Of a stretch of DNA of 64,000 bases, positions 1-10,704 are shown piece after piece (the stretch's first letter is position 1; every line of letters starts with the position of its first letter). This DNA is from Pseudomonas jessenii. Its GTDB lineage: Bacteria > Pseudomonadota > Gammaproteobacteria > Pseudomonadales > Pseudomonadaceae. Under the pieces are notes generated by a model. It did not search any database. It worked only from the letters and a program-made list of their open reading frames with translations, and was not told where the DNA came from. A program made the translations under genes and the position numbers. The stretch covers positions 682,001 to 746,000 of the forward strand of contig NZ_NIWT01000003.1 of the NCBI RefSeq assembly GCF_002236115.1. Direction: 5' to 3'.

Positions 1-632
1 AGCTTGCTGCGCTGGGCGAACAGCTGGGATTTGTCGGAGGTCAGTACGTCGCAACGACCGGATTCCAGCGACTTGGCGCTTTCGTCGGAGGTGTCGAAGG
101 TGATCGGGGTGTATTTCAGGCCGTTGCCGCGGAAGTAATCGGAAACGTTCAGCTCGGTAGTAGTACCGGCCTGGATGCAGATGGTTGCACCGTCCAGTTC
201 CTTGGCGCTCTTGACGCCCAGCTTGTTGTTTACCAGGAAGCCGATACCGTCGTAGTAGGTAATGAAGCCCGGGAATTTCAGGCCCATGCCCGCGTCACGG
301 GAGCTGGTCATGGTGGTGTTGCGCGACAGAATGTCGATTTCGCCGGACTGCAGCGCGGTGAAGCGCTCCTTGGCGTTCAACTGGCTGAACTTGACCTTGG
401 TCGCGTCGCCGAAGACTGCCGCCGCTACTGCACGGCAGTAGTCAGCATCGATACCCACGATCTTGCCGGTGGAATCCGGAACCGAGAAGCCTGGCAAGCC
501 ATCGCTGACGCCACACTGCACGAAACCTTTCTTCATCACTGCATCCAGGGTTGCGCCCGCCTGGGCAAACCCGCTGACACCGAGTACTGCGGCTGCAGTC
601 ACGATAGCCAGGGTGGATTTCAACATCTTCAT
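1..632 (-). CDS. Amino-acid ABC transporter substrate-binding protein, AapJ-like (C-terminus outside window)
   Basis: Periplasmic solute-binding protein of a polar amino-acid ABC importer. The first 210 or so residues are present; the reading frame is open at window position 1, so the C-terminal lobe is missing. The start at 632 is preceded by a good GGAGG. The N-terminus is a Sec signal peptide (MKMLKSTLAIVTAAAVLGVS then an AQA-G cleavage site). The mature part has the SBP_bac_3 pattern: VMKKGFVQCGVSDGLPGFS, a substrate-contact segment LSRNTTMTSSRD, and two Cys likely to pair (near CIQAG and GRCD), as in AapJ/BztA general L-amino-acid binders. Family assignment is strong; the exact substrate is inferred. 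The permease and ATPase genes would lie beyond the left edge. Confidence 0.9.
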   Translation of the reverse strand, partial: MKMLKSTLAIVTAAAVLGVSGFAQAGATLDAVMKKGFVQCGVSDGLPGFSVPDSTGKIVGIDADYCRAVAAAVFGDATKVKFSQLNAKERFTALQSGEIDILSRNTTMTSSRDAGMGLKFPGFITYYDGIGFLVNNKLGVKSAKELDGATICIQAGTTTELNVSDYFRGNGLKYTPITFDTSDESAKSLESGRCDVLTSDKSQLFAQRSK

Positions 633-1758
<1,126 letters not shown>

Positions 1759-1856
1759 GCATTTCTGTTTAAAAGCGCCCTTTGATCCATCCCACTACGC
1801 CGCGCCCGATTCTTGCATTACACTGCCCGGCGTACATTCCTTAACCAATTGATGAG

Positions 1857-3347
1857 ATGACCGTGCTCAAAGCACTCAAGAAAATGTTCGGTAAAAGCGA
1901 GACTGAGCAACTCGCGCCAGTCCCCAGCGCTCCGTCTCACGCTCCCGGCCACCGCACCGACGGCAATCAGTCTGAACGGACCGCCACCACGACTGCACCC
2001 AAGCACGAGCCGAAAACCGTAGAAGACGCCCAGCCTGCGGCGATCACAGCCCCGGAGCAGCCGCGCAGCGACACGCCGAAACCCGCCAAACCGCGCCGTG
2101 AACCCAAGCCCAAGGCACCGGTCATCCCATGGAAACTCGAAGACTTCGTCGTCGAACCCCAGGAAGGCAAGACCCGCTTCCACGATTTCAAACTCGCCCC
2201 TGAACTGATGCACGCCATCCAGGATCTGGGCTTCCCGTATTGCACGCCGATCCAGGCACAGGTGCTGGGCTTCACCCTCGCGGGCAAAGACGCCATCGGC
2301 CGCGCCCAGACCGGTACCGGCAAGACCGCTGCGTTCCTGATCTCGATCATCACCCAGTTGCTGCAAACCCCGCCGCCGAAAGAGCGCTACATGGGTGAGC
2401 CAAGGGCACTGATCATCGCGCCGACCCGCGAACTGGTGGTGCAGATCGCCAAGGACGCCGCCGACCTGACCAAGTACACCGGCCTCAACGTCATGACGTT
2501 CGTCGGTGGCATGGACTTCGACAAGCAGCTCAAGCACCTCGAAGCCCGCCACTGCGACATCCTCGTGGCCACGCCGGGCCGCCTGCTGGACTTCAACCAG
2601 CGCGGCGACGTGCATCTGGACATGGTCGAAGTGATGGTGCTGGACGAAGCAGACCGCATGCTCGACATGGGCTTCATCCCGCAAGTGCGCCAGATCATTC
2701 GCCAGACGCCGCCGAAGTCCGAGCGCCAGACGCTGCTGTTCTCCGCGACCTTCACTGAAGACGTGATGAACCTGGCCAAGCAATGGACCACCGATCCGTC
2801 GATCGTCGAGATCGAGTCGCAGAACGTTGCCAACGAAAACGTCGAGCAGCACATCTACGCGGTGGCCGGTGCCGACAAGTACAAACTGCTCTACAACCTG
2901 GTCAACGACAATGGTTGGGAGCGGGTCATTGTCTTCGCCAACCGCAAGGATGAAGTACGGCGCATCGAAGAACGCCTGGTGCGCGACGGCATCAACGCCG
3001 CGCAACTGTCCGGCGACGTGCCGCAGCACAAGCGCATCAAGACCCTCGAAGGCTTCCGCGAAGGCAAGATCCGCGTACTGGTCGCCACCGATGTGGCCGG
3101 TCGTGGTATCCACATCGACGGCATCAGCCACGTGATCAACTTCACCCTGCCGGAAGTGCCGGACGACTACGTGCACCGCATCGGTCGTACCGGTCGTGCG
3201 GGTGCCGACGGTGTGTCCATCAGCTTTGCCGGTGAAGACGACTCTTACCAGCTACCGTCCATCGAGGAAAAGCTGGGGCGCAAGATCAGCTGTGAAACGC
3301 CACCGACGCATCTGTTGCGGGCCGTTGAACGCAAGCGTCCTCATTAA
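1857..3347 (+). CDS. rhlB: ATP-dependent DEAD-box RNA helicase RhlB
   Basis: RNA unwinding helicase, in gamma-proteobacteria a partner of the RNase E degradosome. The 496 residues comprise a Lys/Pro/Ala-rich low-complexity N-terminal extension (about 1-90), typical of pseudomonad RhlB, then the two RecA lobes. Visible motifs are the Q-motif region around FPYCTPIQ, Walker A AQTGTGKT (150-157), PTREL (189-193), DEAD (263-266), SAT (296-298) and the C-terminal [10 protein letters not shown]. The ATG at 1857 is used; an out-of-frame ATG lies 5 nt upstream. A clear intrinsic terminator follows. Identity rests on family motifs and on the neighbourhood (estB, dau genes). Confidence 0.93.
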   Translation: MTVLKALKKMFGKSETEQLAPVPSAPSHAPGHRTDGNQSERTATTTAPKHEPKTVEDAQPAAITAPEQPRSDTPKPAKPRREPKPKAPVIPWKLEDFVVEPQEGKTRFHDFKLAPELMHAIQDLGFPYCTPIQAQVLGFTLAGKDAIGRAQTGTGKTAAFLISIITQLLQTPPPKERYMGEPRALIIAPTRELVVQIAKDAADLTKYTGLNVMTFVGGMDFDKQLKHLEARHCDILVATPGRLLDFNQRGDVHLDMVEVMVLDEADRMLDMGFIPQVRQIIRQTPPKSERQTLLFSATFTEDVMNLAKQWTTDPSIVEIESQNVANENVEQHIYAVAGADKYKLLYNLVNDNGWERVIVFANRKDEVRRIEERLVRDGINAAQLSGDVPQHKRIKTLEGFREGKIRVLVATDVAGRGIHIDGISHVINFTLPEVPDDYVHRIGRTGRAGADGVSISFAGEDDSYQLPSIEEKLGRKISCETPPTHLLRAVERKRPH

Positions 3348-3363
3348 GCGACGCTGAAAAGAC

Positions 3364-3396
3364 AAGCGCAGCCGGAAACGGACTGCGCTTTTTTTT
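3364..3396 (+). terminator. Intrinsic terminator of rhlB
   Basis: 8-bp stem AAGCGCAG/CTGCGCTT with an extra CCG/CGG inner pairing around GAAA, followed by an uninterrupted run of eight T. It lies 16 nt after the rhlB stop. Confidence 0.9.
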
Positions 3397-3416
3397 CGCC
3401 CGGCTTTTTTTCAACA

Positions 3417-3449
3417 GGAGCTTGCTCGCGATAACTAAAAGTCCATAAT
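3417..3449 (+). promoter_or_regulatory. Candidate dauBA promoter, -35 inside a REP remnant
   Basis: TTGCTC (3422-3427), a 16-bp spacer and CATAAT (3444-3449) form a plausible sigma70 pair 37 nt before dauB. The -35 lies in AGGAGCTTGCTCGCGATA, which looks like a decayed half of the REP sequence found throughout the window. The promoter is prediction only. Confidence 0.35.
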
Positions 3450-3485
3450 AGACAAATTAGTTTAATTCCAACTCCGGAGCCGACC

Positions 3486-4430
3486 ATGTCCAGCACGCCC
3501 CAAGTGATCCCCCAAGCCCAGGCTCGCGAGCTACTGGCGCAGGTCGATGTACCGCAGATCCTGCGCAAACTGTTCCGCGAGCTGGCCGCTGGGCAGGCCG
3601 TACAACCGGCGCAGCAACTGGTGGAGTTTCCACAGGGCGCCGGCGATTTCATCAACTACCTGGGCGTGTTGGCTGAAGACGGCGTGTACGGGATCAAGAC
3701 GTCACCGTACATCGTCCGTGAGCAGGGGCCGCTGGTGACTGCATGGACGCTGCTGATGTCGATGCAGACCGGCCAGCCGCTGTTGCTGTGCGATGCCGGA
3801 GAACTGACCACCGCGCGCACGGCGGCCACCACCGCCGTGGCGGTCGACGCCCTCGCGCCACTCACAGCCAATCGCCTGGCCATCATCGGTAGCGGTAAAG
3901 TGGCCCAGGCGCACCTGCACTACGTGAAAGGCCTGCGCGACTGGCAGAGCATCTGCCTGTACTCGCCGAGCTTGAGCGAAGATGCCGAAACCGTGAGCCT
4001 GCTGAAAAACATCGAGCCACGCCTGAACATCGTCGATAGTCGCGAAGCTGCCGTTCAGGACGCCGACGTGATCATGCTCTGCACCTCGTCCGCCGGTCCG
4101 GTGATCGATCCATCGAGCTTGCGCAAACCGGCGTTGATCACCTCCATCAGCACCAATGCGCCGCGTGCCCACGAAGTGCCGCCGCAGAGCCTCAACGACA
4201 TGCAGGTGTTCTGTGACTATCGCCTGACTACCCCGGGCTCGGCCGGCGAAATGCTGATCGCCGCCGAACGGCACGGCTGGGACAAGGGCGCGATTGTTGG
4301 CGACCTGCCCGACCTACTCAGCGAGAAGGTGCAGCGCCCCGACTACGACCGTCACGTGTTTTTCCGCTCCATCGGCCTGGGCCTGGAAGACATTGCGCTG
4401 GCCAATGCGATCTATCGCCTGCAGCCCTGA
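3486..4430 (+). CDS. dauB: NAD(P)-dependent L-arginine dehydrogenase DauB (ornithine cyclodeaminase/mu-crystallin family)
   Basis: Second enzyme of the coupled D-to-L arginine racemization described in P. aeruginosa: it reductively aminates 2-ketoarginine, made by DauA, to L-arginine. The 314-residue protein has the family hallmarks: ELTTARTAA (106-114), the Rossmann loop GSGKVA (135-140) and the late STNAPRAHEVP segment. ATG 3486 follows GGAGCCGACC. dauA starts 66 bp downstream on the same strand and dauR follows, reproducing the dauBAR order, which is the main reason for choosing DauB over a generic ornithine cyclodeaminase. Sequence alone does not settle substrate specificity. Confidence 0.85.
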   Translation: MSSTPQVIPQAQARELLAQVDVPQILRKLFRELAAGQAVQPAQQLVEFPQGAGDFINYLGVLAEDGVYGIKTSPYIVREQGPLVTAWTLLMSMQTGQPLLLCDAGELTTARTAATTAVAVDALAPLTANRLAIIGSGKVAQAHLHYVKGLRDWQSICLYSPSLSEDAETVSLLKNIEPRLNIVDSREAAVQDADVIMLCTSSAGPVIDPSSLRKPALITSISTNAPRAHEVPPQSLNDMQVFCDYRLTTPGSAGEMLIAAERHGWDKGAIVGDLPDLLSEKVQRPDYDRHVFFRSIGLGLEDIALANAIYRLQP

Positions 4431-4469
4431 CACCACCACTCGCTCCCACAGAAAATTTCTTCACCATAG

Positions 4470-5624
<1,155 letters not shown>

Positions 5625-5668
5625 TCCTGATCCTCAGGTGACGTGTCCACACGATTACGGCACACTTT

Positions 5669-5692
5669 CAGCGCCCCTTTGATGGGGCGCTG
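5669..5692 (+). other. Strong 9-bp hairpin between dauA and dauR
   Basis: CAGCGCCCC (5669-5677), a six-base loop and GGGGCGCTG (5684-5692) form a perfect GC-rich stem ending 22 nt before the dauR start. No T-run follows, so it is not a classic terminator. It could attenuate read-through into dauR or stabilise the dauBA mRNA 3' end. Confidence 0.6.
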
Positions 5693-5714
5693 ACGCTGCC
5701 TGGAGTTCCACTGT

Positions 5715-6356
5715 ATGAACGCCCCCGAAAAAGACTCGGCCCTGGACGACACGTCCCTGGATAACTTCCACGCGATAGCCGACGCCATCGCCACGTTGTT
5801 TTTCCCCCACGCCGAAGTGGTGCTGCACGACCTGCGCACGCAAAAGGTCGACTACATCGCCAACAACCTGTCCAAGCGGGAAATCGGCGACGACTCGGCG
5901 CTGGAAGACATGCTCAGCGACGATGTCAGCGAACGAAACATCGGGCCGTACGAAAAGCTCAATTGGGATGGTCAGAAGATTCGCAGCCTCAGCACGGTGC
6001 TACGGGACAGCGAAGGTCATCCGCTGGCGGTGTTGTGCATCAACCTGAATATTTCGCTGTTCGAGAATGCCAAGGCCGCCTTGGACCTGTTCCTGTCGCC
6101 GACCAAGCTGATCCCGCAACCGGATGCACTGTTTCGCGATGACTGGCAGGAGCGGATCAACACCTTCCTCCACGCCTGGCTGCGTGAGCGCCAGTTGAGC
6201 CTGAATCTGCTGACCCGCGACCACAAGCGTGAACTGGTGCTGGCGTTGCACGCCGAAGGCGCGTTCAAGGGCAAAAGCGCCTCGAACTACGTGGCCAATG
6301 TGCTGAACATGGGCCGGGCGACGGTGTACAAGCATTTGAAGGAATTGAAGGGCTGA
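5715..6356 (+). CDS. dauR: Transcriptional regulator DauR (YheO-type PAS plus HTH)
   Basis: DNA-binding regulator that represses dauBA in P. aeruginosa, with 2-ketoarginine or arginine as the inferred signal. The 213 residues comprise a YheO-like PAS domain (about 17-125, with FFPHAEVVLHDL and the LAVLCINLNIS strand) and a C-terminal HTH of the DauR family (about 165-211, ending GRATVYKHLKEL). It is a cytoplasmic protein with no membrane segment. It sits 90 bp after dauA, with a GC-rich hairpin in the gap. The same two-domain architecture occurs in other amino-acid regulators, so the call leans on the operon context. Confidence 0.87.
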   Translation: MNAPEKDSALDDTSLDNFHAIADAIATLFFPHAEVVLHDLRTQKVDYIANNLSKREIGDDSALEDMLSDDVSERNIGPYEKLNWDGQKIRSLSTVLRDSEGHPLAVLCINLNISLFENAKAALDLFLSPTKLIPQPDALFRDDWQERINTFLHAWLRERQLSLNLLTRDHKRELVLALHAEGAFKGKSASNYVANVLNMGRATVYKHLKELKG

Positions 6357-6387
6357 ACCCTGAGAGATGTACTGGCTGGCAGGGCCT

Positions 6388-6478
6388 CATCGCGAGCAAG
6401 CTCGCTCCCACAGTGTCCGAGTCGTGCGCAAGAGATATGTACACCACTGAACCTGTGGGAGCGAGCTTGCTCGCGATG
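6388..6478. repeat. REPIN (two inverted REPs) between dauR and a binding-protein gene
   Basis: REP halves at 6388-6413 (ATCGCGAGCAAGCTCGCTCC type) and 6453-6478 (reverse complement) face each other around a 39-nt centre. The element fills most of the gap between two convergent genes. Confidence 0.93.
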
Positions 6479-6486
6479 GCGGTTTG

Positions 6487-7263
6487 TCAGTCGCCGTAGA
6501 TATCAGACTTGAAGTACTTCTCGGAAATCTTCTGGTACTCACCACTGGCGCGAATGCCATCAATGGCCGTGTTCAGCTCGCTGACCAACTCGGTGTTGCC
6601 CTTGCGCACTGCAATCCCGGCACCCTCGCCCACATATTTCGGATCTTTGAGCTCCGGCCCGACAAAGGCGTAACCCTTGCCACGGGGCATCGACAGGAAG
6701 TCATTCAGTGGAATGGTGTCGGCAAAAATCGCGTCGAGGCGACCGGCGGCCAGGTCCATGTAGATTTCTTCGTTGTTGCTGTAGCGCTTGACGTTGATGC
6801 CCTTGGGCTCGAACACCTCGGAGGCGTAACGGTCGGTGGTGGTGGCGCGCTGCACACCGACAGTCTTGCCCTTGAGGCTGGCGTACTGGTCATCCACCAC
6901 CGCGCCGTCCTTCATCACCAGACGCGACGAAGTGAAATAGTACTTGTGGGTGAAGTCCACCGACTTCTTGCGGTCTTCATTGATGGTCATGGACGACAGC
7001 GCCATGTCGATTTTCTTCACCTTCAGGGACGGAATCAGACCATCGAACTCGCCTTCGACCCACACACACTTGGCCTTCATCTGTGCGCACAAGGCATTGC
7101 CGATGTCATAGTCGAAACCGACGATTTCGCCTTTGTCGGTTTTCGAGGCGAACGGTGGATACGCCGCTTCGATACCGATGCGCAGGGTTTTCTCGGCGGC
7201 GAACACAGAGCTGCACGCCAACAGGCTCAGGGCCAGACCGGTAATGAGGGGGAACTTCTTCAT
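6487..7263 (-). CDS. Basic amino-acid (Lys/Arg/Orn-type) ABC transporter substrate-binding protein
   Basis: Periplasmic binding protein of 258 residues with a signal peptide ([20 protein letters not shown] then AFA-A cleavage). The mature sequence follows the LAO/ArgT/AotJ pattern: [14 protein letters not shown] near the start, [10 protein letters not shown], the [19 protein letters not shown] core, [12 protein letters not shown] and a DAIFAD segment with the ligand-contacting Asp. I recall a binding-protein gene also lying next to dauR in P. aeruginosa, which suggests that imported D- or L-arginine is the ligand; this is inference. Permease genes are not adjacent, so it must share a transporter encoded elsewhere. 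Confidence 0.88.
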   Translation of the reverse strand: MKKFPLITGLALSLLACSSVFAAEKTLRIGIEAAYPPFASKTDKGEIVGFDYDIGNALCAQMKAKCVWVEGEFDGLIPSLKVKKIDMALSSMTINEDRKKSVDFTHKYYFTSSRLVMKDGAVVDDQYASLKGKTVGVQRATTTDRYASEVFEPKGINVKRYSNNEEIYMDLAAGRLDAIFADTIPLNDFLSMPRGKGYAFVGPELKDPKYVGEGAGIAVRKGNTELVSELNTAIDGIRASGEYQKISEKYFKSDIYGD

Positions 7264-7349
7264 GTTCGTTTTCTCGCGGTTGTTGTTGGTTTGGCAAGAC
7301 AGAAGAAAAAGCTGAAACGGGTGGATACTTTTTTTGTACTTATAATTCC

Positions 7350-7378
7350 ATACTGGACTTTTATGTATGAACCGTCAA
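7350..7378 (-). promoter_or_regulatory. Candidate promoter of the basic amino-acid binding-protein gene
   Basis: Read on the minus strand, TTGACG (7378-7373), a 17-bp spacer and CAGTAT (7355-7350) lie 87 nt before the start. The -35 is good and the -10 is weak. Confidence 0.35.
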
Positions 7379-7452
7379 TGAGGTAAATGCAGCCCGTTCC
7401 GGCCGATGGTCGGGTGGTGAATCCGGGAGTGATTGGTTGAATCGAAAGGCCT

Positions 7453-7545
7453 CATCGCGAGCAAGCTCGCTCCCACAGTGGATCTGGATGAACACAAACT
7501 TTGTGTACGACGCAGAACCCTGTGGGAGCGGGCTTGCCCGCGAAG
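7453..7545. repeat. REPIN, mixed REP subtypes
   Basis: Left half 7453-7478 is the common GAGCAAGCTCGCTCC type. Right half 7520-7545 is the variant with GGGCTTGCCCGCGA. It lies in the 306-bp gap (7264-7569) between the binding-protein promoter region and the 3' end of moaE. Confidence 0.9.
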
Positions 7546-7569
7546 ACTGACTAAAGAACGCCGCAGAAA

Positions 7570-8022
7570 CTACTGCTTCCAGCGATCCGCCGCCGCATGA
7601 TCACTGTCACGCCCCTCGACCCAACGCGGCCCGTCACTGGTGTTTTCTTTCTTCCAGAACGGCGCACGGGTTTTCAGGTAATCCATGACAAAGGCGCAGG
7701 CGTCGAATGCCGCCTGACGATGGGCGCTGGCCGCGCCGACGAAGACTATCGGCTCGCCCGGCTCCAGGGCGCCGATGCGGTGCAGCACTTCCAGCTTGAG
7801 CAGCGGCCAGCGCTGCTCTGCCTCGATGGCGATCTTGCCCAACGCTTTTTCAGTCATGCCGGGATAGTGTTCGAGGAACATCCCGGCGACGTCGAGGCCG
7901 TCATTGAAGTCGCGTACGTAGCCGACAAAACTCACCACTGCACCCACGCCGACATTGGCATCGTGCATGGCGTTGACTTCGGCCCCAGGGTCGAACGCCG
8001 TGGACTGCACGCGAATCGCCAT
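7570..8022 (-). CDS. moaE: Molybdopterin synthase catalytic subunit MoaE
   Basis: Large subunit of molybdopterin synthase. It inserts two sulfurs, delivered by the MoaD thiocarboxylate, into cyclic pyranopterin monophosphate. The 150 residues include the family signatures GAVVSFVGYVRDFN (27-40), HRIGALEPGEPIVFVG, the AHRQAAF turn, and lysines Lys117 and Lys124/125 in DYLKTRAPFWKKE, which correspond to the catalytic lysines. It is the last gene of a moaC-moaD-moaE operon, starting 3 nt after moaD, which suggests translational coupling with its partner subunit. Confidence 0.95.
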   Translation of the reverse strand: MAIRVQSTAFDPGAEVNAMHDANVGVGAVVSFVGYVRDFNDGLDVAGMFLEHYPGMTEKALGKIAIEAEQRWPLLKLEVLHRIGALEPGEPIVFVGAASAHRQAAFDACAFVMDYLKTRAPFWKKENTSDGPRWVEGRDSDHAAADRWKQ

Positions 8023-8025
8023 GGT

Positions 8026-8268
8026 TCAGCCTCCGGTCACAGTCGGAAAGAACGCCACTTCATCGCCGTCGCTGACCGGTTCGTCGAGCTGGCACAGGTC
8101 TTCGTTGCGGGCGCACATCAGGTTCTGCTCGCTCAACACCTCGGCACCATCACGTTGGGCCAACAGTGCGCGGACGTCGTCGACGGTAGCGAAGTTGCCT
8201 TCTACTTTCACCGAATCCAGACCCAACGCTTCACGATAACGGGCGAAAAACTTTACGGTAACGTTCAT
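8026..8268 (-). CDS. moaD: Molybdopterin synthase sulfur-carrier subunit MoaD
   Basis: Ubiquitin-like sulfur carrier of 80 residues ending in the required Gly-Gly (FFPTVTGG), which is adenylated and thiocarboxylated. The ATG at 8268 overlaps the moaC stop by 4 nt (ATGA) and yields the standard short protein starting [13 protein letters not shown]. The longer in-frame ORF reaching 8520 is not used because it runs across moaC. The beta-grasp ThiS/MoaD pattern is clear, and partner MoaE follows immediately. Confidence 0.94.
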   Translation of the reverse strand: MNVTVKFFARYREALGLDSVKVEGNFATVDDVRALLAQRDGAEVLSEQNLMCARNEDLCQLDEPVSDGDEVAFFPTVTGG

Positions 8269-8738
8269 GACTGCTCCGCCTGGAAATGTCCGCTCTTGCC
8301 GCCGACCTTCTCCAGCAGACGCACGCTTTCGATGGTCATGCCACGGTCCACGGCCTTGCACATGTCGTAGATCGTCAGCGCGGCGACGCTGGCGGCGGTC
8401 AGGGCTTCCATCTCGACGCCGGTCTGCCCTGACAGCTTGCAACGCGCCACGATGCGCACCGAATCCTCGCCTTCGGCACTGAGCTCGACCTTGACACCGG
8501 TCAGCATCAGCGGATGGCACAGGGGAATCAGATCGCTGGTTTTCTTCGCCGCCTGGATACCGGCAATGCGTGCCACGGCAAACACATCACCCTTGGGGTG
8601 GCCGCCACTGACGATCATCTGCAGGGTTTCGGGCAGCATGCGCACCAGCGCTTGAGCGGTCGCCTCACGGAACGTCACAGCTTTTTCAGTGACGTCGACC
8701 ATGTTGGCGCGACCTTGGGAATCGAGATGAGTCAGCAC
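8265..8738 (-). CDS. moaC: Cyclic pyranopterin monophosphate synthase MoaC
   Basis: Works with MoaA (not in the window) to convert GTP to cyclic pyranopterin monophosphate, the first step of molybdenum cofactor synthesis. The 157-residue protein starts [15 protein letters not shown], carries [19 protein letters not shown], the IPLCHPL active-site His (75), and the [22 protein letters not shown] signature with Asp125 and Lys128. It is first in the three-gene moaCDE operon and overlaps moaD by 4 nt. The start is preceded by AGGAGTAATCC. Confidence 0.96.
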   Translation of the reverse strand: MLTHLDSQGRANMVDVTEKAVTFREATAQALVRMLPETLQMIVSGGHPKGDVFAVARIAGIQAAKKTSDLIPLCHPLMLTGVKVELSAEGEDSVRIVARCKLSGQTGVEMEALTAASVAALTIYDMCKAVDRGMTIESVRLLEKVGGKSGHFQAEQS

Positions 8739-8822
8739 GGGATTACTCCTGATCAGGAGCGTCGATTGTAAACCTGCGGGTCAATTTTCCGCACGCACGA
8801 TTATCGAGTCACCACAAACCAA

Positions 8823-8913
8823 TGTGGGAGCGAGCTTGCTCGCGATAGCAACCTGCCATTCACCTGAAATGTCGACTGACACACCGTCATCGCGAGCAAG
8901 CTCGCTCCCACAG
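8823..8913. repeat. REPIN between moaC promoter side and the phoH-family 3' end
   Basis: Halves 8823-8846 and 8888-8913 in inverted orientation, with GTGGGAG tips outward. The inner 41 nt closely resemble those of the REPINs at 11905-11996 and 25010-25101. Confidence 0.93.
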
Positions 8914-8928
8914 GTTTTTCATACGCCC

Positions 8929-8962
8929 ATAAAAAACCGGGCGGCTTTAGGGCCGCCCGGTT
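8929..8962 (-). terminator. Intrinsic terminator of the PIN-PhoH gene
   Basis: An 11-bp stem AACCGGGCGGC/GCCGCCCGGTT (8935-8945 with 8952-8962). On the minus strand it is followed by a U-run (complement of the A-run 8929-8936). It lies 12 nt after the stop codon. Confidence 0.92.
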
Positions 8963-8973
8963 CCGGTGGACAG

Positions 8974-10368
8974 TTACAGATGCGATTCGGCGTATTCGGC
9001 CAGGATCGAACGTGGTACCCCTTGCAGAGTGATGTGCACCCCGTTCGGGAAGTCCTTGAAGCGTTCAGTGAGGTAGGTCAGCCCGGAGCTGGTCGCGGAC
9101 AGGTAAGGGGTGTCGATCTGTGCCAGGTTGCCCAGGCACACCACTTTGGAACCGGCACCGGCACGGGTGATGATGGTTTTCATCTGGTGCGGCGTGAGGT
9201 TCTGGCATTCGTCGATCAGGATCAGGCTCTGCTGGAAGCTGCGGCCCCGGATGTAGTTGAGGGATTTGAACTGCAACGGCACTTTGCTGAGGATGTAGTC
9301 GACGCTGCCATGGGTGCTTTCGTCATCCATGTGCAAGGCTTCGAGGTTGTCGGTGATGGCGCCCAGCCACGGCTCCATTTTTTCCGCTTCGGTGCCGGGC
9401 AGGAAGCCGATTTCCTGATCCAGGCCCTGCACGCTACGGGTAGCGATGATGCGGCGATAACGTTTGCTGACCATGGTCTGCTCGATCGCAGCGGCCAGCG
9501 CCAGGATGGTTTTACCCGAACCCGCGGCACCCGACAGGTTGACCAGGTGGATATCCGGATCGAGCAAGGCGTACAACGCCAGGCTCTGATAGATATCACG
9601 CGGCTTGAGGCCCCAGGCTTCCTGGTGCAGCAGCGGTTCCTGGTGCAGGTCGAGGATCAGCAAGCGGTCCTCTTCAATCTCCTTGATCCAGCCGACAAAG
9701 CCCTGTTCATCAATGATGAATTCGTTGATGTGCACCGCCGGCAGGTTGTCGATCAATTGCACCTGATGCCAGGTGCGGCCGTGGTCCTGACGGGTTTCGA
9801 CCTTGCTCACGCGGTCCCAGAAAGAGCCGGTCATGTTGTGGTAGCCATTGGGCAGCAAGGACACGTCATCGACCAGTTGGTCGGTGCTGTAGTCCTCGGC
9901 CGCGATTCCGCAGGCGCGCGCCTTGAGGCGCATGTTGATGTCTTTGGTGACCAGCACCACGGGCTTCTTCGGATCGCGCGCGTGCAGGTCGATCAGTTGA
10001 TTGATGATTTTGTTGTCGTTCAGGTGCTCGGGCAGAATCAGATTCGGCTCGGCATGCTTGCTCATCAGAATTGACAGCAAACCCTTGGGTCCGCTTTTGC
10101 CACGCTGGATCGGCACACCCTGCTCGACGTCCTCGGGTGAGGCATCGCCCAGAGTCTTGTCGATCAGGCGGATGGCCTGGCGGCATTCGGCGGCTACGCT
10201 GTGATGCCCGCTCTTGAGCTTGTCGAGCTCTTCAAGCACGGTCATCGGGATCGCGACGTGGTGTTCTTCGAAGTTAAGCAGCGCGTTTGGATCGTGAATC
10301 AATACGTTGGTATCGAGTACATAAAGGATTGGCTGGTTGGAAGAAGAGCTACGTCCGTGATCATCCAT
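8974..10368 (-). CDS. PIN domain plus PhoH-like ATPase (PhoH2-type)
   Basis: A two-domain fusion of 464 residues. The N-terminal PIN nuclease domain (about 13-150) has Asp19 (VLDTNVL), Glu46/47 (VLEELD) and the late KD acidic pair in VTKDINMR (about 141-147). The C-terminal PhoH RecA-like ATPase has Walker A GAAGSGKT (280-287) and Walker B LILIDECQ (382-389). In characterised PhoH2 proteins this combination is an ATP-dependent RNA helicase/ribonuclease; the activity here is inferred. The start at 10368 follows AGGTGACCGAGT. It is monocistronic, with its own terminator. The trailing NAEYAESHL-like C-terminus is typical of proteobacterial members. Confidence 0.9.
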   Translation of the reverse strand: MDDHGRSSSSNQPILYVLDTNVLIHDPNALLNFEEHHVAIPMTVLEELDKLKSGHHSVAAECRQAIRLIDKTLGDASPEDVEQGVPIQRGKSGPKGLLSILMSKHAEPNLILPEHLNDNKIINQLIDLHARDPKKPVVLVTKDINMRLKARACGIAAEDYSTDQLVDDVSLLPNGYHNMTGSFWDRVSKVETRQDHGRTWHQVQLIDNLPAVHINEFIIDEQGFVGWIKEIEEDRLLILDLHQEPLLHQEAWGLKPRDIYQSLALYALLDPDIHLVNLSGAAGSGKTILALAAAIEQTMVSKRYRRIIATRSVQGLDQEIGFLPGTEAEKMEPWLGAITDNLEALHMDDESTHGSVDYILSKVPLQFKSLNYIRGRSFQQSLILIDECQNLTPHQMKTIITRAGAGSKVVCLGNLAQIDTPYLSATSSGLTYLTERFKDFPNGVHITLQGVPRSILAEYAESHL

Positions 10369-10704
10369 ACTCGGTCACCTTTGTGGGAGCCATTCGACGC
10401 AATACCTTGACGGTGCTGCGCCTCGAAGTGACTGCCGAATACACCTGCGGGGACTCAAGTGTTCTGCATACATGCGGGGTCTTGGAAGACGCCACCTGTG
10501 TTGCAGGTTTCGGCGGTCTGTCTTCGTAATACTCCAAAACGTGTGACAGAAAAAAGTACTTTGACGCTTTTTTGAAGTTTATTTTGCAGATTGACCAATA
10601 GCACTTGGCGGACTGCCATCACCCGTTTAAAGTCGGAAGTCCACCTGCAACGAATCCCCTTCCAAAATTGCCAAAAACCCAATGTTTACGGGGTTTTGTC
10701 ATTT
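10369..10704. other. Intergenic region upstream of the PIN-PhoH gene
   Basis: 336 bp separating two minus-strand genes. It contains the terminator of the deacetylase-like gene at its right end and presumably the phoH promoter. A truncated REP-like start (TGTGGGAGCC) occurs near 10381. I see no small ORF with a credible ribosome binding site. Confidence 0.5.
10672..10698 (-). terminator. Probable terminator of the deacetylase-like gene
   Basis: Stem CAAAAACCC/GGGGTTTTG around a 9-nt loop, located 6 nt after the stop on the minus strand, with a T-rich trailing arm. Weaker than the other terminators in the window. Confidence 0.6.
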
